A DNA stretch of 64,000 nt, taken from the NCBI RefSeq assembly GCF_963920485.1, contig NZ_OY986431.1, positions 248,001-312,000 on the forward strand, given 5' to 3'. Of this stretch, positions 8,108 to 15,842 are shown one piece after another. The stretch comes from Cyanobium usitatum str. Tous (GTDB lineage Bacteria; Cyanobacteriota; Cyanobacteriia; PCC-6307; Cyanobiaceae). The notes below the pieces were generated by a model. The model had not been told where the DNA came from. It made no database searches and saw only the letters and a program-made list of their open reading frames with translations. The position numbers and the translations under genes were made by a program. The first letter of the stretch is position 1; every line of letters starts with the position of its first letter.

Positions 8108-10093
8108 TTAGAAACTTTTGAGCTTAGAAGATGAAGAGTTTTCACAGAAAACCAGCCAGTGCATGTCTGTTTTCTTATAGGCTAAGCCTCCGGGTTTGGA
8201 CATGTGCGCAAATGTTTCTTCATTGCAGATCAGGAGATTGCCAGTATCAAGAATAATTTTATCAAGCACTCCTTTGATGAGGATTTCTCTTTTTTTGCTG
8301 CTTGATTGATCCATAATGGCTTTGATAGTTTCGTTATATGCGCCGGGGCCAAATGAGTCGTGGATGAGCTCAGGCGTGAGCTCTTTGCCAGTGTAATTCC
8401 ATCCATTCAGTGAATCTCGAATGGCCCGAAAAATCGGACAGGAAGGTCTTGAAATGAAGAAACTATTTTGAATGAATGGATAGTTTGACCAGCAAAAGAA
8501 AGTGCTCGATTCTGCGTCTAATGCTAAGGCGAGGATCTGAGCGGAGAATTTTTTTGGGTAAAGGTCGGAGTCTAGGTATATGCATTCTTCGATTTTGGTA
8601 TATGCAAGCCTAAATACGTCTGATTCTGCCGCAAAATGTGGAGCGCTTTGAAAAGCCATTTCAAACTCAGGCGTGTTAGACGCTATCCATTTCTGCGCTT
8701 CGCTTTTATTCCAGATTCTGATTCTTTCTGCACCACAATCGGTCAAAACTTGATTCCAAGCCTCGGTAACATCTAGAACATCTGCTGGAATTTCGTTCTG
8801 GCTCCAATACTGGATTGGTTTTGGCATGCTCCTGCATTGCCTTGATTTTAATGCAGTGTATTGATGGGTTAATGCCCTGTTGGCTTTGGAGTCCCTCCAT
8901 GACTCAAAAAAAACCTTGTATTTATCATGAGAATTATGGGCTGACTTGGTCCAAGCCAATATTTTTAATAAGAACTTTTGGTCAGTAGTATCTTTGACGA
9001 TGCCTATGCCTTTTTCGAGTATCTGGGCGGCTCCATTGAAATCCTTTAGTACCATTTTGTCTTGGGCCGCAAGGTAGTAGCCGTTCCAATCCCCTGGCCT
9101 GTGGGTTATAAAAAGTTCTGCATATTCTAAGGCCTTTGCGTATTCTCCTGACGCTCGGAAAACTTGGTTTGCAACTCTTATAAGCCCTTCCTGAGTTGGC
9201 ATTTTTCGTAACCCCTGCTGGATTGCAGCCTGAGCCTCTGGCAGCCTATCTAGGGCAACCAAGTCTTTCGCTGCGCGAACATAGCCTTTCCAGTTGACTG
9301 GCTGATGGGTGATGAGTAGCTCTGCATACTCCAGGGCCTTTTGATAGTTGCCAGATTCATTTTGGCTGTCATGTGCAATCGTTATAAGATTAAACTGGTC
9401 TGGAGCCTTCTGCAGGCCTGCTTCGATTTTGCCTATTGCTTCGGGTAATCTTTTTAATGCCAGTAGGTCTTGCGCGGCCCGGTAGTAACCTTCCCAGTTG
9501 TCTGGATGCTGAATGATCAGAAGTTCCGAATAGCTCAGCGAAGTTTCGTAGTCGCCCGATGCGCAGAAGACATCCTGTGCAGTTTGTAGGAGATTAAGGT
9601 CATTTGGAATCTTCTCTAAGCCATCTTTGATCTGCGCCTGCGCTTGAGCAAAATGCTTTTTCTTAAGCAGCGACTTAGTAGCGTATTGGCATGATTCTCT
9701 GTATCTATTCTGGATATCTCCTGCAATTGAGATAAGTTTTTTCTGATTCGGGAACTTTTTAAGGCCTTCCAGTATTTTTGTCTGAGCCTCGGAAAATCTC
9801 TTCAGAGCAGTATAGTCTTGAGCTGAGTGATAATATCCCTCCCAAAGATCAGGATAGTTGTTCAAAAGTAGCTCTGAGTATAAGAGAGCTTGCTTGCGAC
9901 TGCCTGATTTGCGATAAACTTTGTTCGCGGTAATCAATAGATTTGGCTGATTGGGATGCTTGGCTAGCCCTCCCAGGATTTTTGATCTAGCCTCCTGAAA
10001 TTTTTTATTTTTTAAAAGGGCCTTGGTTTCTTTTACAACTGCCTGCCACGTATTGTGGCCTGTTACTATATTGCTGAATATTTTGTAAAGCAT
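8108..10093 (-). CDS. TPR-repeat protein with C-terminal DXD sugar transferase domain
   Basis: Two-part protein of about 661 residues. Residues 25-370 consist of about five copies of a roughly 70-residue double TPR with the recurring pattern P-x-x-W-x-G-Y-x-x-A-A-Q-D ... EA ... GL ... P. The C-terminal part starts at PIQYWSQNEIPADV and holds ESDVFRLAY and the DXD motif CIYLDSDLYP near residue 506, as in Gly_transf_sug (GT32-like) enzymes. TPRs probably position a partner or acceptor. The gene is visibly AT-rich against its neighbours. A TTG at 10168 would add 25 residues; I prefer the ATG at 10093. It is a clear paralogue of the protein at 11298-12848. Confidence 0.75.
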   Translation of the reverse strand: MLYKIFSNIVTGHNTWQAVVKETKALLKNKKFQEARSKILGGLAKHPNQPNLLITANKVYRKSGSRKQALLYSELLLNNYPDLWEGYYHSAQDYTALKRFSEAQTKILEGLKKFPNQKKLISIAGDIQNRYRESCQYATKSLLKKKHFAQAQAQIKDGLEKIPNDLNLLQTAQDVFCASGDYETSLSYSELLIIQHPDNWEGYYRAAQDLLALKRLPEAIGKIEAGLQKAPDQFNLITIAHDSQNESGNYQKALEYAELLITHQPVNWKGYVRAAKDLVALDRLPEAQAAIQQGLRKMPTQEGLIRVANQVFRASGEYAKALEYAELFITHRPGDWNGYYLAAQDKMVLKDFNGAAQILEKGIGIVKDTTDQKFLLKILAWTKSAHNSHDKYKVFFESWRDSKANRALTHQYTALKSRQCRSMPKPIQYWSQNEIPADVLDVTEAWNQVLTDCGAERIRIWNKSEAQKWIASNTPEFEMAFQSAPHFAAESDVFRLAYTKIEECIYLDSDLYPKKFSAQILALALDAESSTFFCWSNYPFIQNSFFISRPSCPIFRAIRDSLNGWNYTGKELTPELIHDSFGPGAYNETIKAIMDQSSSKKREILIKGVLDKIILDTGNLLICNEETFAHMSKPGGLAYKKTDMHWLVFCENSSSSKLKSF

Positions 10094-10209
10094 GCTGGCT
10101 AATGTTTTTACATTGGTAAATAATTTTTCTCTGCCACGGCGCCTTTGGCTTGATCTCCCTGGCTGCAATCGAATATTTGTATAGTAATTGACACTTTGGC
10201 CCCAGGCAG

Positions 10210-11085
10210 GTGCTGAGTTTCCCGCCGGAATTCGACGCCGCTGCCTACCGCAGTAGCTACGCCGATCTGGCCGGCCTGCGCCGCTCTGAGCTCAAGCAAC
10301 ACTGGCGCCAGGAGGGGCGGCGCGGCCGCCGCAACGCCACCGCGCTGGAGAGCCGCGACGACCTACTCCGTTACCTCCAGCCGGCCGGGCATCTCCTTGA
10401 GATCGGCCCCTTTGATAACCCCTCCCTCGAGCCCCTGCGCGGCCCCGGCCTCCAGATCGATTACGCCGACTACCTCAGCCGCGCCAAGCTGGTTGAGCGC
10501 GCCCGGCTACGCCCGGAGCGCAATCCAGAGGCCGTGCCCCCGATCCGCTACGTGCTCTCCGAGGGCGGTTACGACCAGATCCAGCAGCGCTACGACGCGG
10601 TGGTGTCGCACCACTGCCTTGAGCACCAGCCCGACCTGATCGGCCACCTGCTGCAGGTGGCTGGGCTGCTCAAACCCGCTGGGGTTTATCTGTTCACCCT
10701 GCCCGACCAGCGACGCTGCTTCGATCGCTATCTGCCGCCTAGCGGCTTGATCGATGTGGTCACAGCCCATCTGGAGCGCCGCAGCCGCCCGCCCCTGCAG
10801 GCTCTGGTGGAGCACAAGTGCTTCACCGTGACCGACTGGCTCCAGGCGCCTAACCCCCTAGATGGAGTGGGTCTGCCCACCCGGGCCCTGCTGGAGGCCG
10901 CCCTGGAGGAATACCAGGCCCATCCCTATGTGGATGTGCACTGCTGGAAGTTCACTAACGAGCGCTTCCGCCGCCTGGTGCGCCAGCTGGTTGCCTTGGC
11001 CTACCTGCCGGCAACCACCAGCCTGCGCACCTACAACCTCGGCAACGACTTCGCTGCTGTGCTGGGATTCACTCCTGAGCCCTGA
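10210..11085 (+). CDS. SAM-dependent methyltransferase (type 11-like)
   Basis: 291 residues starting at a GTG (MLSFPPEFDAAAYR). A short N-terminal FDAAAYRSSYADL segment of the sort often joined to glycan enzymes precedes a class I methyltransferase domain. LLEIGPFDNPSLEPL (motif I) is near residue 62, IDYADY near 82, YDAVVSHHCLEHQPDL near 130 and GVYLFTLPD near 161. A sugar or glycan O-/N-methyl transfer is likely. It is divergent from the TPR-transferase gene, with 116 bases between their chosen starts, and only 10 bases ahead of the Nif11-like gene. Confidence 0.75.
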   Translation: MLSFPPEFDAAAYRSSYADLAGLRRSELKQHWRQEGRRGRRNATALESRDDLLRYLQPAGHLLEIGPFDNPSLEPLRGPGLQIDYADYLSRAKLVERARLRPERNPEAVPPIRYVLSEGGYDQIQQRYDAVVSHHCLEHQPDLIGHLLQVAGLLKPAGVYLFTLPDQRRCFDRYLPPSGLIDVVTAHLERRSRPPLQALVEHKCFTVTDWLQAPNPLDGVGLPTRALLEAALEEYQAHPYVDVHCWKFTNERFRRLVRQLVALAYLPATTSLRTYNLGNDFAAVLGFTPEP

Positions 11086-11095
11086 TTCCGCCGCC

Positions 11096-11290
11096 ATGGC
11101 TTCCTCTTCTGGTTCCGATCGCAGTGAGCTCCAGGCCTTTCGCTTCCGCCTGCGCCACGACCACCTCCTGCGCCAGCGGCTGCGGCACGCCAAGCAGGAG
11201 GCCACCTTGGCCCTAGCCTGCGAACTTGGCTTTGAGCTGAGCATCGAAGATCTGCAGGGCCAGCGCCAACGCAGTCGCAAGGAGGTTTAA
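11096..11290 (+). CDS. Small Nif11-like protein
   Basis: A 64-residue protein whose residues 10-53 match the Nif11 pattern: LQAFRFRLRHDHLLRQRL, then AKQEATLALACELGFEL, then SIEDL. Nif11 domains form leaders of ribosomal peptides in cyanobacteria but also occur as short stand-alone proteins. There is no Gly-Gly cleavage site, no Cys/Ser-rich core and no lanthionine synthetase nearby, so a peptide natural product is not supported. The gene lies between a methyltransferase and a TPR-transferase on the same strand, with gaps of 10 and 7 bases, suggesting one transcript. Its role is unknown. Confidence 0.65.
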   Translation: MASSSGSDRSELQAFRFRLRHDHLLRQRLRHAKQEATLALACELGFELSIEDLQGQRQRSRKEV

Positions 11291-11297
11291 ATCAGCT

Positions 11298-12848
11298 GTG
11301 GATCGACAACATCCGGGCGAGATGCTGAAGGCCAAGGTTCTGCGACGGGGCGTCCAACAGCAGCTCAAGGCCGGTGCTCTGGAAGCGGCAGCTGATGGGC
11401 TGACGGCCGCCTTGGGGCTGTATCCAGGCAACGGCCGTCTGCTGCAACTGGCTGGAGATCTGGTGCGCCGTCGCCGCGGCCCGTTGGTTGCCCTTGGTCG
11501 CGGCGAGCAGGCCCAGGCTTGGCTTGGGCAAGCCCTGCACCGTCGGCCGGCTGATCCAGTGCTGTTGCGCGCGGCCCGGGACCTTTGGCGGGCGATGGGC
11601 GATGGGGAGGCAGCCCTGCGCTTCTGTCAGCGGCTGGCCCGTTGCGGCCCGCTCATGGCCCATGACCGCTGCCAGCAGGTGGAGTTGTGGCTCCTGGCGG
11701 GGAAGCCCCGCCGCGCCCAGTGGTGCATGGCCGGCGCCCTGCGGCGCTTCCCCGCTGATAAGGAGGTGTTGACCCTGGCCAGTGATGTCTGCCGACTGCG
11801 CGGCCAGCGGCGGCGGTCCCTGGCCTATGCCCGCTTGCTGGTCCAGCGCCAACCCCTCAGCTGGCGTGGCTATGCCCGGGGCGCGGAGGAACTGCTGCTG
11901 CTGGAGCGGCCTGCTGAAGCCCGCCAGCTGATCGAGCAGGCTCGCGAACGGATGGCCTTGCCCGAGCTCGCCGTTCGCCGTGCCGCTGGTATGCGGCTGG
12001 ATGTGTGTGAGCGCTATCTCTCAAACGCGCGAACCACTCGGCTCATTAAGGCTTGGCAGGCCTGCCAGGTGTGGCACGACCCCTTTGGCCGCCGGATGCC
12101 TCTGCCGATGCGGGTGCCCGGTGTGCCTGCGATCAGCATGCCTTCGCCAGCTCCGCTGGCGTGTCCCCAGCCGATCCAGTACTGGAGCCAGGGGGAGCCC
12201 CCCGCCGATGTGCAGGCGCTCAGCGCGGCCTGGAACATCCTGCTCACTGGCCTGGGCCTGGATCCGATTCAGTGCTTTGACCGCTCTTCGGCACTGGCCT
12301 GGATCAGCGAATGGGCGCCGGATTTTCAACTGCCGTTTGAAACCGCGTTTCACGTTGCGGTGGAAGCCGATGTGTTCCGGCTGGCCTATGCCTCGCAGCG
12401 TGACTGCCTCTATCTAGATGCCGATCTGGCACCAGGCTTGTCGTCTGCCTCGGCCTTGAAGGTGCTCCTGCACACCGGCCACAGTGCTCTCTTCATCCGG
12501 TCGGAACGTCCCACTATCTCGAATTGCTTTTTCCTGGCGCGTCAGGGCTGCCCCTTCTTTGCGCTTGCGGCCCGCAGCGGGGTGAGGCTCGATTTCCGGC
12601 GCCTACGCAGGCATGTCAACACGGTGATGAATACCTTTGGCCCGGATAAATACAACTACTGCCTGCGTCATCTTTTCTCCACCAATCCCGATCCGGTTCA
12701 GGTGGCTCGCCTGGCTCCCGGCCTGGTGCAACTGCGCACCAACCGGTTCGGCCTTGGCTTGGTGAATGATCAGGTGATCTCCGCTCGCGAGCCAGCAGAT
12801 CTGGCCTACAAGCAAACTGATCAGCATTGGATCCGGGCGATCGGCTAG
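11298..12848 (+). CDS. TPR-repeat protein with C-terminal DXD sugar transferase domain (paralogue)
   Basis: 516 residues from a GTG; an ATG at 11322 (MLKAKVLRRG) is an alternative. The N-terminal part is TPR-like and includes the same unit seen in the protein at 8108-10093 (P-x-x-W-x-G-Y-A-R-G-A-E-E-L-L-L-L-E-R). The C-terminal part begins PIQYWSQGEPPADV and has EADVFRLAY and the DXD motif CLYLDADLAPG near residue 370. Both proteins end with AYKxTDxHW. It is probably a GT32-like sugar transferase. It is GC-rich like the bulk genome, unlike its AT-rich paralogue. Its TAG shares the palindrome CTAG with the stop of the convergent PIG-L gene. Confidence 0.75.
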   Translation: MDRQHPGEMLKAKVLRRGVQQQLKAGALEAAADGLTAALGLYPGNGRLLQLAGDLVRRRRGPLVALGRGEQAQAWLGQALHRRPADPVLLRAARDLWRAMGDGEAALRFCQRLARCGPLMAHDRCQQVELWLLAGKPRRAQWCMAGALRRFPADKEVLTLASDVCRLRGQRRRSLAYARLLVQRQPLSWRGYARGAEELLLLERPAEARQLIEQARERMALPELAVRRAAGMRLDVCERYLSNARTTRLIKAWQACQVWHDPFGRRMPLPMRVPGVPAISMPSPAPLACPQPIQYWSQGEPPADVQALSAAWNILLTGLGLDPIQCFDRSSALAWISEWAPDFQLPFETAFHVAVEADVFRLAYASQRDCLYLDADLAPGLSSASALKVLLHTGHSALFIRSERPTISNCFFLARQGCPFFALAARSGVRLDFRRLRRHVNTVMNTFGPDKYNYCLRHLFSTNPDPVQVARLAPGLVQLRTNRFGLGLVNDQVISAREPADLAYKQTDQHWIRAIG

Positions 12849-13672
12849 GCGGGATCAGGGCGGGGCGGATCGTTGCTCCCGGGCTGTTGGTAGCGCGCAT
12901 AGCTCTTCAATCCCCACCAGGCCCACTCGTCGGCATTGAGCCCGGCTGCCGCACCCATCAGCCGCCCGAGTTCTTCGCCGTAGTGGCGGAACAGCTGCAG
13001 TTTGGCCGCCGCTTCGGCCGGGCTGAGATTGGCGGGCTGATCGCGGCTGCAGTACGTGAGAAACCAGGCTCTGCCGTAGCCCTTAGCCGCTGCAAATTGG
13101 CGCACGGCTTCCGCGGTGGCCTGGTGATCGGCATGGTCGCCGGGATTGGTGCTGGCGGCGTAGTCGCCGCAGTGGATCCAGGTGGCGGTTGCCAGCACCC
13201 GGGGGTGATGGGCTCGGCGCTCACGCACCACGATGCGCGCCAGGGTGGAGCAGAGGTCATCCCAGCTGCGGTAGCGGCTGGAGCCATCCACCGCCGGCAG
13301 CGCTTTGCCCTGATCGCGCAGGCGGCTCAGGGAACGGTGGCGGTGCACGTCAAACCCCCTGCCCTGTTTGCCGCCATCGGCGCAGCGCAGGAAGTAGAGC
13401 ACCGCGTGGCCGCAGCTGTAGCGCTGCAGGCCGTGGCCTTTCACCTTCGGCCGGCTGATCAGCAGCGGCGGATTGCCCAGCCGCTGCCGCACCGCCATCA
13501 CCGTGGCCAGTTCCCGCGCCTCCCACCAGCCGTCGCTTTCTCCCGCATCGCCGGCGGTGGTGTGGATGAACACCACGGGCCTGCTCGGATCGGCCAGGTG
13601 CCGGGCCGCCTCATCACCGTGGAACAGCATCCAGTCGTCCTGATGTGCCACCACATGCACATGCAGCGTCAT
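12845..13672 (-). CDS. PIG-L / LmbE-family deacetylase
   Basis: About 275 residues from the ATG at 13672. The N-terminal VVAHQDDWMLF is the zinc-binding AHxDD signature, followed by FIHTTAGDAGES and later WIHCGDY and GDHADHQATAEAV, which supplies the third metal His. PIG-L enzymes remove acetyl groups from GlcNAc-type sugars or related amides. Last gene of a six-gene leftward operon; its ATG overlaps the TGA of the gene before it by 4 bases. It probably trims an N-acetyl group on a glycan or lipid-linked intermediate. Confidence 0.8.
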   Translation of the reverse strand: MTLHVHVVAHQDDWMLFHGDEAARHLADPSRPVVFIHTTAGDAGESDGWWEARELATVMAVRQRLGNPPLLISRPKVKGHGLQRYSCGHAVLYFLRCADGGKQGRGFDVHRHRSLSRLRDQGKALPAVDGSSRYRSWDDLCSTLARIVVRERRAHHPRVLATATWIHCGDYAASTNPGDHADHQATAEAVRQFAAAKGYGRAWFLTYCSRDQPANLSPAEAAAKLQLFRHYGEELGRLMGAAAGLNADEWAWWGLKSYARYQQPGSNDPPRPDPA

Positions 13673-15063
13673 GGCCGTACCCCCAGCTTCCAGTCGCGCG
13701 GGTCGTTGCAGCTCTGATAGCTGGCGTGGCAGGAAAAGGGCACCCCGAAAAGTTCGCGGTAGGCCCCGGTGTCGAGCAGCAGCAGCTTCCAGCCCGACCA
13801 CTCCAGCTGGGGCAGGCGCAGGCCCTGCCAGTCGAGCGGCTTCAGCAGGGTTTCTGGGTTGGCCAGCAGTTCATCCACCAACTGGCTCACCAGTTCTGGC
13901 CCCAGCCGGTGAATGCCCCCCGGCGTGCCCACCAGCTCGCTGGCCAGGCCGTCGAGGGTCTGGCGGTAGGCCGCCAGCCAGCGCTGCATGAATGGATGGC
14001 CCGGTGGTGCCCAAAGGCAGCAATTCACCACGTAGTGGCGGCAGTCGCCCGGCCGGCGCACCGCATTGACGCAGAGGGCCAGGGTGCGGTCGCTCCAGCA
14101 GTGCTGGGCCAGCGCCCGCCAGCGCGCCACGGCGTTGTCCTCTGTGGGAGTGGGGGTGTCGCAGTCGAGATAGATGCCCCCCCGGGTGGCCACGCTCAGC
14201 ACCCGCAGGAAGTCTGATTGCATCGCCGGGTGCCAGCAGCGCTGGAAGCGCTCGGGATCTTTGCTGTCGCCAATCTCGCTGGTCCATTTCAGCCCGCCCT
14301 CGGCATCGAGGCGCAGCGGTTGCAGCTCCGGCAGCAGGGCCAGCCATGCTCCGAGCATGGCTTCTATGTCGCCTGGCACCGGCTCTCCCTGCCAATACTG
14401 CAGTAGCGGCACCGGTTCGATGCTGCTAGCCGCGGCGAAACCCATGGCTCCTGGGGCGCGGCCCGCCAGCTGGCTCAGAGCCAGCAGCCGCTCCTGCCGG
14501 CCCAGCCCATCGAGCTCGGGGAGCCGCAACAGGGCCAGATCGTCGCCGCTGGCATCCCCCAGCAGCTGCAGCCAGCTGTGCAGCCGGCGCCCCTTGCGGC
14601 TGAAGGCCATCAGCACCCCCAGGGCCGGGTCCTCCACCGGCTCCAGCAGGGCCAGCCGCAGCAGCAGGGGCAGGAAGCTGTCGTCGTAGGCCGGGGCCAC
14701 CGTGAAGCTGGGGTCGCCGCAACCCGCCGCCAGCACCAGCCCCCGCCAGCGGCGCGGCCGGCTGCGCAGGCTGGCCAGCCACGCTTTGAGGCCCTCGCCT
14801 GAGGGGGCCAGCCGCCGCAGGCCGTCCATCTCCCGGTCCAGATCCAGGCGTGCTTCGATCCGCTCCGGCTGGCCCCGGCTAGCCGCCAGGGGGCCGATCA
14901 AGGCGCTGCCCCGCTGGTTGCTGGGCCGCTCGATCCGCTGCTGCTGGCCATCGGCCCAGTGCAGCTCAATCTCAGTGAGCAGTGCCCGCACCGGGCGGGG
15001 ATGGTGGCATCGCAGCTCCAGGCCAGCGGCGCCCGCTTTGATCGCCCACTCCTCTGCTATCAC
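13669..15063 (-). CDS. DXD-type sugar transferase (Gly_transf_sug/GT32-like) with unknown N-terminal domain
   Basis: About 464 residues from the GTG at 15063, which overlaps the preceding stop as GTGA. The N-terminal 210 residues hold no family I recognise. From about residue 215 it matches the other two DXD proteins of this window: VPLLQYWQGEPVPGDIEA, then MQSDFLRVLSVATRGG and the DXD motif GIYLDCDTPTP near 298, then a GGIHRLGPELV region. Unlike its relatives it has no TPR repeats. It likely adds a sugar to the glycan built by this operon. Confidence 0.75.
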   Translation of the reverse strand: MIAEEWAIKAGAAGLELRCHHPRPVRALLTEIELHWADGQQQRIERPSNQRGSALIGPLAASRGQPERIEARLDLDREMDGLRRLAPSGEGLKAWLASLRSRPRRWRGLVLAAGCGDPSFTVAPAYDDSFLPLLLRLALLEPVEDPALGVLMAFSRKGRRLHSWLQLLGDASGDDLALLRLPELDGLGRQERLLALSQLAGRAPGAMGFAAASSIEPVPLLQYWQGEPVPGDIEAMLGAWLALLPELQPLRLDAEGGLKWTSEIGDSKDPERFQRCWHPAMQSDFLRVLSVATRGGIYLDCDTPTPTEDNAVARWRALAQHCWSDRTLALCVNAVRRPGDCRHYVVNCCLWAPPGHPFMQRWLAAYRQTLDGLASELVGTPGGIHRLGPELVSQLVDELLANPETLLKPLDWQGLRLPQLEWSGWKLLLLDTGAYRELFGVPFSCHASYQSCNDPRDWKLGVRP

Positions 15064-15842
15064 TGCTTCCCCCCTGCCCGCAGTGGTGCCAGAAAGTCTC
15101 GCCGCTGCTCCGCTGTCAGCCAGGGCTTCGGCGCCCGGGGGTAGCCCTGGCGCCGCAGCTCCAGGAACACCTCCCGGTTGCTGGCGATCTGCTGGGGATT
15201 GGCATGGGATTCGGCCGGTTGCAGGGTCAACCCGTCCGACAGGGCGAAGTACACCCGGCCCCTGGGTGTGATCGCACCGCCATGGCCGGCGGCGATCCAG
15301 CGTTCGCTCCATTCGGCGTGTTCGTAGCCGTAGCCGGCAAAGCGCGGATTGATGTAGCCAACCTGCTTGCGGATCAATTTCGTACTGGCCCCCATGGCGC
15401 AGCCGCTGACGCGACGCCAGCGCTCCGGGTCTCGGGCGGTGCCACGGCCGCCGCGAAATTCGCGACTTTGCTTCGACCACTTGGGCAGGGCCAGGTTGAT
15501 GTGGCCGTGGTGGTCGATGGCCCGTTTCCACAGCTTCAACCAGCCCGGTTGCGTCACCAGCAGGTCGTCTTCCAGCAGCAGCACTCGCTTCACCGGCTGG
15601 ATGCGGCAGAAATAAAACAGAGCTCGGTTCTTGTTCACCGTGATGCCCCGATTCTCCGCCCGGATGTAGGCGCTCACCAGGGGTGCCACCACCTCGCGGC
15701 TGCCGTCGCAGCCGCCGTCGTCAAACACCACCACCGGCACCCGCGGATTGGTGTGCTCCCGCAGGCTGGTCACGAGCTGCAGCAGCTGCTCGCGCCGGTT
15801 GTAGGTGGTGATGGCGATGCCGATGCCGGCCTTGCTGCTCAT
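15060..15842 (-). CDS. Family 2 glycosyltransferase
   Basis: 260 residues with a classic GT2/GT-A start: IGIAITTYNRREQLLQLV, then VVVFDDGGCDGS, and RVLLLEDDLLV as the DXD-like site near residue 95. INPRFAGYGYEHAEWSERW near 165 is the acceptor-side segment. Its ATG and its TGA each overlap the neighbouring genes by 4 bases, so it is translationally coupled both ways. It extends the glycan with one NDP-sugar. Confidence 0.85.
   Translation of the reverse strand: MSSKAGIGIAITTYNRREQLLQLVTSLREHTNPRVPVVVFDDGGCDGSREVVAPLVSAYIRAENRGITVNKNRALFYFCRIQPVKRVLLLEDDLLVTQPGWLKLWKRAIDHHGHINLALPKWSKQSREFRGGRGTARDPERWRRVSGCAMGASTKLIRKQVGYINPRFAGYGYEHAEWSERWIAAGHGGAITPRGRVYFALSDGLTLQPAESHANPQQIASNREVFLELRRQGYPRAPKPWLTAEQRRDFLAPLRAGGKQ

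Noticed and set aside
8400-10000. Regular repeats of about 210 bp considered as a CRISPR or DNA-level repeat array
   Set aside because: The regularity is at protein level (double TPR units inside one reading frame) and the DNA copies are diverged; there are no short identical repeats with unique spacers.
11096-11290. Nif11-like gene as a lanthipeptide or prochlorosin precursor
   Set aside because: No double-Gly cleavage site, no Cys/Thr-rich core and no LanM-type or peptidase-transporter gene in the window.
12827-13717. A 296-codon forward frame
   Set aside because: It lies opposite the PIG-L deacetylase gene, which has the AHxDD signature and an overlapping operon partner.
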